A DNA stretch of 64,000 nucleotides, from assembly GCA_964372115.1 (NCBI GenBank), contig CAYJPN010000005.1, positions 1 through 64,000 on the forward strand, in the 5' to 3' direction. Origin of the DNA: CG2-30-36-16 sp964372115 (GTDB taxonomy: Bacteria; Bacteroidota; Ignavibacteria; Ignavibacteriales; Ignavibacteriaceae). The notes below the pieces were generated by a model. That model was not told the origin of the DNA. It searched no databases and worked only from the letters and a program-made list of their open reading frames with translations. Shown here in pieces: positions 26,556-36,110 of this stretch; the stretch's first letter is position 1; every line of letters begins with the position of its first letter. A program made the position numbers and the translations under genes.

Positions 26556-29429
26556 TCACTTTATTAAAATCATCTTCAAACTTTTTGAAAAATTACCAGC
26601 CGTTAATTTATAAATGTACATTCCACTTGCATATTTACTTCCGTCAAATATTACCTCGTAAATGCCTGATGAATATTCTTTATTAATAATTGTTTCTACT
26701 TCCCTTCCCAAAACATCATATATTTTTATCAAAACATTTTGTGATTTCCAAAAACCCGAAGGGATTGAAAATTTTATTTTTGTTGTCGGATTAAATGGAT
26801 TAGGATAGTTTTGATATAATGTAAAATTTGTCGGCAAGTAATTTTCTTCTTTCACATTTACTGGCAACCCGGATATTTTTACCGTATCGAATTTGGATAA
26901 ACCTTTTATTGTAAAAATAAATAAGGTATCACCAAATGCCGGAACAGGTTCATTTGCTCCGGAAAACCTAACAAGCCATGTAAGTTTTTTATATTTGTTA
27001 TTCGTTAGAGCAAGTAAATCTCCACTAGATATTGTGCCGAAGGGAGCACTGTCATAAGGGAACCCGAATTTAATTCTTTCTGGCTGTTGAGGGTTAGTTA
27101 TATCATAAACTTTAAAATTAGTGGTCCTTACCTGGCAAAGAGGAACTCCGGGAAAATCATATAAAGAATTTGAAGAATCGTTATACTCATTGCTGAAAAC
27201 AACGGAATAGTCGTTTGGAGATTTATTCTGCAAACCGTTCATTGCTTCCGCATTAAATTTGAGTGGATGTGGATTGTTCCAGTATGACTTTGAAGTGTCA
27301 ATATCATTAAAAACATCTTCATTATAAAAAGTTAATCCGTCAAATACCTTGGATTCGTTAAATGGAAATAACCGGGTGTCCTCCAAAACATAATAATCTT
27401 GAGTTTTATTATAAACCTTAAATGTTTTCCATTTACTTGAAGCAGAAATGTAATCATTAAAGGATATTTCATATTCATCCGCTTTAAATGCTGCGGGATT
27501 TATTACCCTAACTTCAAATGGAACATGTAAACTGCCGGAAGATATATTTATGTATTGCGAATTTAACACTTCGTGATGGTTGTTTTTTGAAAATTCCGGT
27601 GTTATATATATCGAGGATAAACTGCCATCGTTAACAACAAACTTTATTTTAATATGTTCGCCATTTGGAATGTTTACTAAATCAATCGGTATTAAAACAG
27701 CCATAGTATCCGAAACGATTTGCCTGTGACTATAAAAAGTAAATTCATCCGTACCGGAAAGTGAATAGTAAATGTCCAACTGAAGAGATGAATTATCCGG
27801 GTCACCGATGAACATTTCAAAATTAAAAACATCGTCCGTAATTAGTTTAGATGTTAGCGAATCTTCATTAAGCATCGTTACCAGCGGACTTCCATTCCCT
27901 TCATTGTTAATGGAGAAATAAGGACTAATATTTGATGCAATAATTCTACCTTCGCCGTTCTTTAAGTTAATTTTAAACCTTCCGAAGGCAGCGTCATCTG
28001 CATTATGTGTATTAAAAGAACATGAACCGATATTCGGAACATCAGTTGCAATTATTTTCCAGTTTATACCTGCATTTGAACTGTAATAAATATCGGCATA
28101 TGAATCTCCCCTTCCCTCATCCCAGCTAATATTTATGGTACCGGAATAAACAGGATGATTATTTATATTCAGGAAATTTATTTCGCTGAATAGCGAATCA
28201 AAGTTAAAGTTCGATTCGATAAGTGCCTTTCCATTTAAGATATTGCTTATCAAATTCGGAAGGCTGTCGGCAGCGCTAATTACAAACCCAAATGTTTTTT
28301 CTTCACCAGAGTTTAATGCAAAATAGTCCGACCCTGTAAGAATAACTACATCTGCGGTATGAGCCAAAGTATCAATAGTGCCGGGTATCATCCTATTCCA
28401 CATAGAAAGGTCATTCCTTACTTTGTCCGTGCTCCAGACCCATTCATTATACGATGATGAGATATAATTCCCTGAGAATAATTTCCCTCCTATAAAACCG
28501 AGGCGTTTACCATTTTGACCGGTCATATCATTATCATAGAAATAAAATATACCGCGGGCATTTTGAGGATAATTACCATTTAAAGAAGAAATAAAATTTC
28601 CCATGTCATCAGAATTTTCCGGGGAGCCGCCTCCAACATCGGCATCGCCGTACATACCAAATTGCAATGAATCTAAATTCTTATCACTTATATTTTTTAT
28701 TTTATATAAAAAGATAACGCTGTTTTCAAAAGCAAAGTGATTCCAAACAAAAGCCCGTCCTTCAATCTCCAACCCGATTCCCCTTCGGGTATAATCATTT
28801 AGATAAGGGAAATATGGAAACTCCATGTTTGCCCTATCATCCATCGTCCATACTGCCTCGATTAACGGCTGCGGTACATTGGCGGGTAATATAGAAGGCC
28901 ACTCATACAAATTAGTGGAGGGGTTAAAAAACTTATACGGCCAACTATCCGGTTTGCCGTCATTATTTAAATCTTCGTCAGGGTAATGAGCAATAAAAGG
29001 TTGTGAAAGATCGGATGAACCGGTTGAGGGCTGCCACTGCCATAAGGTATCGCCATCCGGACTGACTTCAATTAAAGGCGGAGAGGTATAATCATTTACT
29101 CCATCCGAAACTATTTTTATTTTAACTGAGGAATCAAAGGCAGAAGGTACGGATGCTGCAACAATTGGACAAAATAGAAAAAGGTAAGAATTATCATCCC
29201 AAACAAAATTATCAGTACCCCTAAAAAGACCATATCCCGGAGCTATCCCGCCGTAGTCAAATATTTTAACTGCTACTTTATTTTTATCGAGGAATAAACT
29301 TTTTCGTGTACCGGTCAAACTGTCGTATTGCATAATATCTGTACGCGAAGATTTTTTTTGACCGAACAAATTTGCTGGTATTAGCATCAAAAATAATAAT
29401 ATACCTAATAATATTTTCATTTTTCCCAT
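26556..29429 (-). CDS. Large T9SS-secreted surface protein
   Basis: 957 residues. Signal peptide (MKILLGILLFLMLIPANLFGQ) is followed by about 800 residues of mixed beta structure without a recognised catalytic domain; it includes an acidic DEDLNNDGKPDSWPY calcium-binding-like loop. The final ~90 residues are a T9SS type A sorting domain: NYPNPFNPTTKIKFSIP, IYDVLGREVET and KYASGMYIYKL. It is therefore exported across the outer membrane and probably attached to the surface. The gene is the last unit before the intron, which lies 32 bases past its stop, so its coding sequence is intact. Confidence 0.78.
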   Translation of the reverse strand: MGKMKILLGILLFLMLIPANLFGQKKSSRTDIMQYDSLTGTRKSLFLDKNKVAVKIFDYGGIAPGYGLFRGTDNFVWDDNSYLFLFCPIVAASVPSAFDSSVKIKIVSDGVNDYTSPPLIEVSPDGDTLWQWQPSTGSSDLSQPFIAHYPDEDLNNDGKPDSWPYKFFNPSTNLYEWPSILPANVPQPLIEAVWTMDDRANMEFPYFPYLNDYTRRGIGLEIEGRAFVWNHFAFENSVIFLYKIKNISDKNLDSLQFGMYGDADVGGGSPENSDDMGNFISSLNGNYPQNARGIFYFYDNDMTGQNGKRLGFIGGKLFSGNYISSSYNEWVWSTDKVRNDLSMWNRMIPGTIDTLAHTADVVILTGSDYFALNSGEEKTFGFVISAADSLPNLISNILNGKALIESNFNFDSLFSEINFLNINNHPVYSGTINISWDEGRGDSYADIYYSSNAGINWKIIATDVPNIGSCSFNTHNADDAAFGRFKINLKNGEGRIIASNISPYFSINNEGNGSPLVTMLNEDSLTSKLITDDVFNFEMFIGDPDNSSLQLDIYYSLSGTDEFTFYSHRQIVSDTMAVLIPIDLVNIPNGEHIKIKFVVNDGSLSSIYITPEFSKNNHHEVLNSQYINISSGSLHVPFEVRVINPAAFKADEYEISFNDYISASSKWKTFKVYNKTQDYYVLEDTRLFPFNESKVFDGLTFYNEDVFNDIDTSKSYWNNPHPLKFNAEAMNGLQNKSPNDYSVVFSNEYNDSSNSLYDFPGVPLCQVRTTNFKVYDITNPQQPERIKFGFPYDSAPFGTISSGDLLALTNNKYKKLTWLVRFSGANEPVPAFGDTLFIFTIKGLSKFDTVKISGLPVNVKEENYLPTNFTLYQNYPNPFNPTTKIKFSIPSGFWKSQNVLIKIYDVLGREVETIINKEYSSGIYEVIFDGSKYASGMYIYKLTAGNFSKSLKMILIK

Positions 29430-30330
29430 CCAAATAATATTTCGTGTTTAATGTAAAGTAGAGGCCGTTTTTATACTATTAGAGCTAATTTATTAGAATT
29501 CATATTACAACTTACCCGCAAAAACTAATAAAAGATGATCCATTTTATAAGATTACGCTCTTTTCTATTTAAAGAATTGCTAATTTTTGTACAATATTAT
29601 ATCTATTCGATAATTCAACCAATAACTAACGTTACGTAAAATATTAATACATGTTGTTTTCGTAGAGTGAAGAATTTAAACCATTATTTTTGCTTAAAAT
29701 CAGATCCTTCACTTCACACTGTCCAGTTAATGATGTCGCTCTAAGTAAACTGCCTCAATAAGCATTAATTCGGAATTTTTTTTTTAGACAGATGATTTTG
29801 CATAAAGTAAATTTTACATTTTCCCTGCCCTATGGCGCTAAATATTAAAACAAAATCACACAATATTTTTAACAATTAAACATAAAACAAAAATGATATT
29901 TAAGTCAAGTTATCTTTCCGGTTAATTTATAAAACTTCAACTGGAAAGTTACTTCTATCAAAAATAACAATCTGGTTAACATAATTGATGTGCCGAAACA
30001 TCCCAACAGGTATATACATTAAGCAAATCATTATAGAAATCATTTGGTTTTTGCTTATTCGCTTCCATTAAAATTAAAAAATGTTTGCTCGCTAAACTCA
30101 AACCAACCCGTTTTCGTAACCGGAGTCCCGAACGAATACACTGGATGAAAAAGATGAAGTATATTAACACATTATGGATACCCTTGATTTACCGAAGGTA
30201 AGTATTAATAAATATGCAAATACCTCGATTAACGAAATAAAATAAAAACTTTATTCAAAATTTTCCGGAATCCAAATTTTTTCTTATATATCGTACACTA
30301 AAAGTCAATTTTTCAGAAAAGGAGAATTAA
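29430..30330. other. 900-base intergenic stretch, no gene supported
   Basis: AT-rich spacer between divergent genes. A 64-codon minus-strand frame (29976-30170; contains RSGLRLRKRVGLSLASKHFL) looks vaguely protein-like but has no identifiable family and no ribosome-binding site; it may be a gene scar. No repeats, tRNA or clear promoter elements were recognised. Confidence 0.4.
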
Positions 30331-30933
30331 TTGAGTAAAGATTTTTTTCAATATAGAGCAGATAATTATGAACAGGATAATAACAGAGTAAATAATGTTG
30401 AAAATATTGCTAACTCGATATTAAAAAATATCAAGTTTAATAATTGTATGGATATAATGGATTTCGGTTCGGGAACAGGTTTGCTTCTTGAAAAAATAGC
30501 CCCGTTTGTAGACAAAATAACTGCTGTCGATATCTCCGCGTCGATGAATAAAAAGTTGAATGAGAAGAAGAATCTATTAAAATGTGAACTTGAGATTTTA
30601 GAAATCGATATCACAAAAACTAAATTGGATAAAAAGTTTGATGGAATTATCTCCTCAATGACAATACATCATGTGGAAGATGTTCCAATGTTGTTGAAGG
30701 ATTTTTACGAGATGTTGAATGAAAACGGATTTATTGCCTTAGCCGATTTAGATGTTGAAGACGGTAGTTTTCATACCGAGGATACCGGGGTTTTTCACTT
30801 TGGTTTTGAAAGAAAAACTTTGCAAAGTTATGCAACAAGCGCCGGTTTTAAAAATATTAAGATTGAATCATCGAGTATGGCTTACAAACCACACGGTAAA
30901 TACTCAATATTTTTGCTGACAGCGCAAAAGTAA
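30331..30933 (+). CDS. Class I SAM-dependent methyltransferase
   Basis: 200 residues. Motif I is MDFGSGTGLLLE (SAM-binding glycine loop), followed by ITAVDISASM with the ribose-binding acidic residue and ISSMTIHHVEDVP as the post-II region. The fold is that of Methyltransf_11/UbiE-like small-molecule methyltransferases; the substrate is unknown. The start is TTG with an AAGGAG ribosome-binding site six bases before it, which settles the choice. The HTH gene follows after 205 bases and is separately promoted. Confidence 0.85.
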   Translation: MSKDFFQYRADNYEQDNNRVNNVENIANSILKNIKFNNCMDIMDFGSGTGLLLEKIAPFVDKITAVDISASMNKKLNEKKNLLKCELEILEIDITKTKLDKKFDGIISSMTIHHVEDVPMLLKDFYEMLNENGFIALADLDVEDGSFHTEDTGVFHFGFERKTLQSYATSAGFKNIKIESSSMAYKPHGKYSIFLLTAQK

Positions 30934-31103
30934 AATCATACCTTTGGAAAAGATGAAGCTAAATTTTTAGTAAAGATTTTTTTTTTATCAACTTGATGAT
31001 TATTTAACCTCACCTATCCATTTTCATACTTACATTTTTCCCCCAGCTGAGAATATACTTATAATATGAATGCATATTATATATTCCATTATGCAATTTA
31101 TAC

Positions 31104-31134
31104 TTGACATAATGCAATATATATATTACATTTG
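31104..31134 (+). promoter_or_regulatory. Bacteroidota-type promoter of the XRE regulator, with flanking direct repeats
   Basis: TTG(ACA) at 31104 is followed 20 bases later by TACATTTG (31127-31134), an exact TAnnTTTG box with the spacing known for Bacteroidota promoters. Transcription would start within about 7 bases, at or next to the ATG at 31139, implying a leaderless or nearly leaderless mRNA. The similar sequences TTATGCAATTTA (31090-31101) and ATAATGCAATATA (31109-31121) lie across the -33 element and could be the autoregulatory operator. Confidence 0.6.
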
Positions 31135-31138
31135 CCCC

Positions 31139-31336
31139 ATGGAAAACATAAAACTAAAAATGGCGCGGGTTGAGAGCGGTTTATCCCAGCAAGAGCTTGC
31201 CGAACTGATAGGTGTTACGAGACAGACTATCGGTCTCATAGAAAAAGGGCAATACAACCCAACTTTAAATCTTTGCATAAAAATTGCAAAAGCATTAAAC
31301 AAAACATTAAATGATCTTTTCTGGGAGGAAAAATGA
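31139..31336 (+). CDS. Small XRE-family helix-turn-helix regulator
   Basis: 65 residues: MENIKLKMARVESGLSQQEL, then AELIGVTRQTIGLIEKGQYN, a complete Cro/C1-type helix-turn-helix close to the YozG/YgzD-type single-domain regulators. The frame is open further upstream to 31070, but those residues translate the promoter; the ATG at 31139 gives the family N-terminus. Its stop overlaps the start of the membrane-protein gene at 31333, a very common pairing in which the regulator and the membrane protein share an operon. Confidence 0.85.
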   Translation: MENIKLKMARVESGLSQQELAELIGVTRQTIGLIEKGQYNPTLNLCIKIAKALNKTLNDLFWEEK

Positions 31337-31790
31337 AAAACAAAAAACCGTTTTTAAATATGGATGAGCGGAACAAACAAATTGCTTACAAGGTAATTTT
31401 GGTAATGTATTTTCTAACAATCATCGCTATGCAGGGAGTTGCAATTTATCGCCAACTCGCACTCGGTCAATCGATAAGTGATTTTGAGGACTTTGCAATT
31501 ATCCTGACGGTAAACTCATCGTTCCTGGTGAGCGCGCTTTTATTTTTCGGTGCGATTCCAATTCAGAAGTTAAAAATAAAGGTTATTCTGTTAGGGTATG
31601 CTACCATTGTTATTTTGGGAAGTTTGTTTACTACGCAAAGTACAATATTTTTCAAAGACCCGGGTTATCGATACCGGAACTTTTGGGCAAACTAATTATC
31701 ATTTTTTCTATTACAGGGCTGATTGTTTTGTTCTTTGTAATATTTTCATATCTCGGAAAAATTAAATTAGATAAGGAATTGTCGGATTAA
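31333..31790 (+). pseudogene. Membrane protein gene with a single-base frameshift
   Basis: The first frame encodes 120 residues with three hydrophobic helices and then turns into GYRYRNFWAN and stops at 31695. Shifting by one base near 31665 continues LSIPELLGKLIIIFSITGLI then VLFFVIFSYLGKIKLDKELSD to a stop at 31790, adding the fourth helix and a natural polar tail. The restored product is about 152 residues, the usual size for the membrane partner of small XRE regulators. Either a true frameshift or a sequencing error is possible. Confidence 0.68.
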
Positions 31791-31825
31791 AAAATTTCGA
31801 TTTTTATCTTTATAATCTTGCTAAA

Positions 31826-31857
31826 GAAAGGGGAGGAAACTTCCTCCCCTTTTTTTA
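31826..31857 (+). terminator. Strong rho-independent terminator after the XRE operon
   Basis: AAAGGGGAGGAA (31827-31838) pairs with TTCCTCCCCTTT (31841-31852) and is followed by further T residues to 31856. It lies 36 bases after the restored stop of the membrane-protein gene, which supports 31790 as the real end of that operon. Confidence 0.85.
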
Positions 31858-31904
31858 AGATTTTATGATACGACTATTTGCTCTACCACTTATTTTTCTA
31901 AAAC

Positions 31905-32280
31905 TTCGTTCAGCACCGTATTTTGAATTGGGTTATCAGATTTTGCAAATCTCCATTAAGGTTATTAAGATTTTCGGCTGTCCTTGCTATCTGCTGTACC
32001 CCGGCAGCCAACCGCTGCGTTACACTGCTTATTCTTTCAACTGATCTGCTAATTTTTTCTGCTCAGATGATTTTTCTTCGCCCGCTGCAACAGCCTGTTC
32101 TATTTCTGCAGATACTTTTTCAGTGCTCATTAAAATATTCTTCAGCGAAAGCTCAACTTCTTAGGTCAATTTTTGTCCCTGCATTACAACCTCCCCTGCT
32201 TCCACCATGCTTTAGTCGGCATCGTTTGCTTCTTTTTGTATCGACTTAATTGTTCCGAGATTTCTTTTGCAGCCTTTACT
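31905..32280 (-). pseudogene. Decayed methyl-accepting chemotaxis protein, C-terminal part
   Basis: In shifting frames the minus strand encodes KSIQKEANDAD, SMVEAGEVVMQGQKL, EVELSLKNILMSTEKVSAEI and GVQQIARTAENLNNLN, nearly the same as the ends of the intact receptors at 33720 and 36111. Stops and frameshifts break it repeatedly, and everything before the signalling tip is gone. It lies 85 bases after the porin gene, where an intact receptor would be expected by comparison with the 36111-39750 porin-MCP pair. Confidence 0.85.
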
Positions 32281-32364
32281 AAAAATGGTAAAAGCTTTTT
32301 ATGATGGCAGTATAAAACCAAAAATTAAATTCATTTTTTTAACCATGATATTAGAAATTTTTTG

Positions 32365-33387
32365 TTAAAATCTTGTTTGTAATTCAATTATCAATTTATT
32401 GGGGTTAGTGCTTCCGTCTTTATAGTCGAATAATTCATAGTTTATACGAAATTGTGCGTATTTTATTTTTGCAAATTGAAACGATAATCCTGCTGTTACC
32501 CTGCCAATTTCATCATTAGTTACATCACCGTTGGGGTCAAAGTTTTCGTAGCGAAGTGCGGGGATTACTGCCGATATTATACAATCTGAAAAATCGAATT
32601 GATAAGTGGCATAAACAAAATATGCTTTTGATATTATTTCTATTGCGGTAGTTTTTGCGCTTCTCTGCCCAAATTCACCCGAGAAAAAAGCTTTGCCTAT
32701 TTTGTAGTCAAATCCAAAATCAAATATGCCAAGATCGGCATTGACAGCTTTGCCGCCGTAATAATTGCCGGCAACTGAAAATCCTGAAAATGGGATTACC
32801 GATGCACGAAAGGAATAATTCATGGAACGGTCATTCTCAGCTTTATTTTGACCGGCGCCGTTAAATAAACCGGCTTTTACCTGTACCGGCACACTATTTT
32901 TAATATCGTATGTTCCCATAAAACCCACATCCCTCAAGCCGGGGGCAACACTTGTTAACAAGGGCCGGTTTACAAAATCGATATCGGCACCTCCCCTAAG
33001 ATTATCGGTACCAAATGGAACTTTAAATTGACCTAAAGAAAAAGATAAATTTTCTACGGGGGTAACGTATGCCTCAGCATCTAAAAGCACATCAGAATAT
33101 GAGGATGAAACGCCAGTTAACACTTTTGTGCCGTTAACAGTGGTAGATGTAGTAGTAAGTTTACCAAGGCGTGTAAAATCAATTTGGAAACGATATCCGG
33201 CATACTCATTAACATTGCCTTTTATAGCTATACGAGCCATCTTCACAAGAAATTCACCCTTGTTAATTGAAAAATCTGTTTGATGCCATGCTCTAATGTA
33301 ACCCGAAAATTTTGGTGAGTAATCCGTTTTATTTTGTGCAATTACAAATGTTACGGAAAATAAAATGAGCAAAATTACTTTTTTCAT
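32365..33387 (-). CDS. Phosphate-selective porin O/P-like outer-membrane channel
   Basis: 340 residues; signal peptide MKKVILLILFSVTFVIAQ, then FSGYIRAWHQTDF, the ARIAIKGNVNEYAGYRFQID segment (written in part) and the plug-like FSLGQFKVPFGTDNLRGGADIDFVNRP region typical of OprO/OprP-type trimeric porins. It ends in IIELQTRF as a barrel should. Such porins take up phosphate, polyphosphate or other anions; specificity cannot be read here. It is paired with a decayed chemoreceptor downstream and is a likely paralogue of the 38518 porin. Confidence 0.8.
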   Translation of the reverse strand: MKKVILLILFSVTFVIAQNKTDYSPKFSGYIRAWHQTDFSINKGEFLVKMARIAIKGNVNEYAGYRFQIDFTRLGKLTTTSTTVNGTKVLTGVSSSYSDVLLDAEAYVTPVENLSFSLGQFKVPFGTDNLRGGADIDFVNRPLLTSVAPGLRDVGFMGTYDIKNSVPVQVKAGLFNGAGQNKAENDRSMNYSFRASVIPFSGFSVAGNYYGGKAVNADLGIFDFGFDYKIGKAFFSGEFGQRSAKTTAIEIISKAYFVYATYQFDFSDCIISAVIPALRYENFDPNGDVTNDEIGRVTAGLSFQFAKIKYAQFRINYELFDYKDGSTNPNKLIIELQTRF

Positions 33388-33719
33388 TTTGTGCCTTTGT
33401 TGGTTGTGGGTTAATACTGAATTGTTTTTAACAATTAGCAGTTATTATTATCGATTACAAAAATAAAAAATTTAACATGATATTATTCGGTTAAGCAACT
33501 GCAAAAAAACTGAAAGAATTATTCTGAGATAGCTAAATTTCTTAGCCAATTTTCATTGAGGGAAAAATTTGTATGATGTTCACCAATTAATAAAATGGAA
33601 AACAAGAAACCATCCGCTCTTATATAAATTAAAAATTCTGTGTATTCAGCACGTATTACACTTCACTCTAACAAAAGCCCGGATAGCGGGACAATCGTAT
33701 TTCATACGGTTAAAAAACA
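33388..33719. other. Intergenic stretch between MCP and porin genes
   Basis: 332 AT-rich bases. The left part should hold the porin promoter; on the minus strand a TTTG followed after 20 bases by TAATTGTT is a weak partial match to the Bacteroidota consensus. The right part is the 3' trailer of the chemoreceptor. Nothing else was recognised. Confidence 0.35.
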
Positions 33720-35648
33720 TTATAATTTGCTTAGTAGCCCGGTTTTAACTGAAAATTTACGATTATTATTTGCATTGCTCTGTTCACCAATCTTAAATTG
33801 CTCAATAAGATTTTGCAAAGTTACTGTCAGGTTATTTAAATTTTCCGCAGTTCTGGCAATTTGTTGAACACCCGAGGCGGTTTCTTGAGTTACACTGCTT
33901 ATGCCATCTATCGATCTGCTGATTTGCTCAGCGGCTGAAGATTGTTCCTCACTCGCTGCCGCTACCTGTTCAATCTCTGCAGAAACTTTTTCGGTACTGA
34001 TTAAAATGCTGTGCAACGACTGCTCAACTTCTTCCGTGAGTTTTTGTCCTCGCATAACAACTTCCCCGGCTTCCACCATACTGTGGTCAGCATCCTTTGC
34101 TTCTTTTTGTATTGATTTTATAGTTTCTGAAATTTCTTTTGTAGCCTTTGTTGTTCTTTCAGCTAATTTACGTACTTCATCCGCCACTACAGCAAATCCG
34201 CGTCCCTGTTCACCAGCACGCGCAGCTTCAATAGCCGCATTAAGCGCCAATAAATTTGTCTGATCGGCAATGTCGTTTATTACCTGTGCTATATCCCCAA
34301 TCTGGTCGGTTTTACTTGCAAGCGAACCAATAATTTTACCGGTTTTTTGAGCGGAGTCAATTATTTTAAGTATTCCTTTTTTATTCTCATCAACCTTTTG
34401 TACACCAATTTTAGCATAATCATTCGCTTCCTTTGAAAGATTTGCTGCAACGTTTGCATTATTTGTTGTACTTAATATTGTTTTTGTCATCTCCTCAACA
34501 GCGCCGGCTATTTCAGTTGTTTGCATGCTCTGCTCCTGTGTTCCGGCTGCCATTTCCTCTGTGCTTGACGAAATTTCAGTGCTTGCACTACGTGTAGCAT
34601 TCACAGCTTCATAAACAGAAAGAATCATATTTTTTGTATTAGTTACAGCTTTATTAAATCCATTAAATAATTTGCCAATTTCATCATCTTTTTCAATTTT
34701 TAGTACAACAGTCATATCTCCATTTTCAAATTTTGTCATTTCTGTTAGTATACATTTTACAGAGTCATTCAAATATTCTTTCTGTTGTTCGGCAATTGCT
34801 TTTGCTTCTTTCGCTTCTTTTGCGGCATTTTCGGCAATCATTCCTTTCTGATTAACCTCATTTATAGAGTTACGAATGTTTGCGACCATTATATTAAACG
34901 ATTTAGACAAGCGCCCTAACTCATCATTGGAGGTAACAGCCTGCGATACATCCGTATCGCCTGCGGCTACTTTATTTGCGTTTACTTCAAGTTGAATAAT
35001 AGGTTTTACAAAAGCTTTAGCGGCAAAGAATAATATTATGAAACTAAGTACCACGATAACAATTGAATACGTTATCATATTTGTAAAAGCGGAATCTGCT
35101 GTTTCCTGTACCTCCGCTTTTTTAATAGCTATTTCCTCCTGCTTTGCCGCCACTAAATCCAGCACTCGTTTTTTAAACTCTCTCCATTTGGGGGTTTCTG
35201 TATTTGTAAGTAATATGATCCCCTCCTCCTTATTACCGGCAATTGCAGTTTGTTGAACCTGCTTTTTCAAATTATCCATCTCTTGCCACATCATCTCAAT
35301 TTTTTCCAGGTCAGAAATTAATAACGCGTTTCCGTCTGAAGTTTGTTTTGCTAAATTTAGCTGATTCTTAAAGTCGTCATTTGCTTTTATGTAATTGGCA
35401 ATTGCTTTTTTATCAACAGGATTGATGAGCACATTTCTTGTTGCCTGTTCTGACTGAAGCCCCTGTGCATACATATTATTTAAGGCAAGCAACAGTGTTT
35501 GATCATTATTTATAAATCGGATAAAAGAATCAGAACTTGAATTAAGATTTTGGATACCATAAATAATTACTAATAAAAAGCCGATTGTCGATATGATAAC
35601 AGGTAAAAAATATTTTGTACGAATAGTTAAATTTTTATATACACTCAT
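33720..35648 (-). CDS. Methyl-accepting chemotaxis protein with four-helix sensor
   Basis: 642 residues. TM1 (residues 13-30), a periplasmic all-helical sensor of about 155 residues (4HB_MCP-like), TM2 (about 190-210), a HAMP domain with ANKVAAGDTDVSQAV, a second HAMP-like segment (KFENGDMTVVLKIEKDDEIG), and a long cytoplasmic coiled coil. The signalling tip is present (NLLALNAAIEAARAGEQGRG and VVADEVRKLAERT). The tip contacts CheA/CheW. There is no C-terminal CheR-tether pentapeptide; the tail is TGLLSKL. The ligand is unknown. About 80 percent of the signalling half matches the 36111 receptor, indicating recent duplication. Confidence 0.92.
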   Translation of the reverse strand: MSVYKNLTIRTKYFLPVIISTIGFLLVIIYGIQNLNSSSDSFIRFINNDQTLLLALNNMYAQGLQSEQATRNVLINPVDKKAIANYIKANDDFKNQLNLAKQTSDGNALLISDLEKIEMMWQEMDNLKKQVQQTAIAGNKEEGIILLTNTETPKWREFKKRVLDLVAAKQEEIAIKKAEVQETADSAFTNMITYSIVIVVLSFIILFFAAKAFVKPIIQLEVNANKVAAGDTDVSQAVTSNDELGRLSKSFNIMVANIRNSINEVNQKGMIAENAAKEAKEAKAIAEQQKEYLNDSVKCILTEMTKFENGDMTVVLKIEKDDEIGKLFNGFNKAVTNTKNMILSVYEAVNATRSASTEISSSTEEMAAGTQEQSMQTTEIAGAVEEMTKTILSTTNNANVAANLSKEANDYAKIGVQKVDENKKGILKIIDSAQKTGKIIGSLASKTDQIGDIAQVINDIADQTNLLALNAAIEAARAGEQGRGFAVVADEVRKLAERTTKATKEISETIKSIQKEAKDADHSMVEAGEVVMRGQKLTEEVEQSLHSILISTEKVSAEIEQVAAASEEQSSAAEQISRSIDGISSVTQETASGVQQIARTAENLNNLTVTLQNLIEQFKIGEQSNANNNRKFSVKTGLLSKL

Positions 35649-35986
35649 TCCAAATTCCTTTTCGATATTCTTAATTAATTCTACTTATTCAACATACTAA
35701 AAAGTAAAAATACCAACCTCAGCGGGGTACTTGTTGCATTTTTTTTACCTAAAGTACTCATATTAATTCTTTGTGCTTCAAATGGTTTTCTATATTTCAA
35801 TTGTTATTAAAAGTATTGGCAATCTTAAAAAAACGACAACCTGCCAGAAAGTAATTCTTGGTTATTTTATTATCGGAATTCGAGGAGGTAAGTTTATATT
35901 GATATTATTGTATCAATGAAATTTGAGAAAAAAAATTTCATTTTCAGCATATGAAAAAGGCGGAAATGAATATTAATAGCAACAAG
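35649..35986. other. Promoter-side spacer upstream of the 33720 receptor
   Basis: 338 AT-rich bases between the receptor start and the MITE-like element. Several T-rich tracts but no exact TAnnTTTG box; no gene or repeat was recognised. Confidence 0.35.
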
Positions 35987-36103
35987 GGGCTGCCTCAAAA
36001 GTAAATTTATATGCTAACTGAACTCGTTGAAATTAGCAATTTAATTCGAAAACCGCATTTCGACAAGTTCAATGCTCAACGAAAATGACTTTTGAAACAG
36101 CCC
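35987..36103. mobile_element. MITE-like 117-base element with IS-type ends
   Basis: GGGCTGCCTCAAAAGT (35987-36002) is inverted as ACTTTTGAAACAGCCC (36088-36103), 14 of 16 positions matching. The GGGCTGTCTCAAAAG type of terminus is common among IS1182-like elements. There is no coding capacity. It lies eight bases after the stop of the 36111 receptor. No clear target duplication is visible. An IS1182-type transposase relic lies at 41575-41742. Confidence 0.65.
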
Positions 36104-36110
36104 ATAAACC

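Noticed and set aside
29976..30170. 64-codon minus-strand frame
   Set aside because: Slightly protein-like but no recognisable family and no start signals; noted only as a possible scar.
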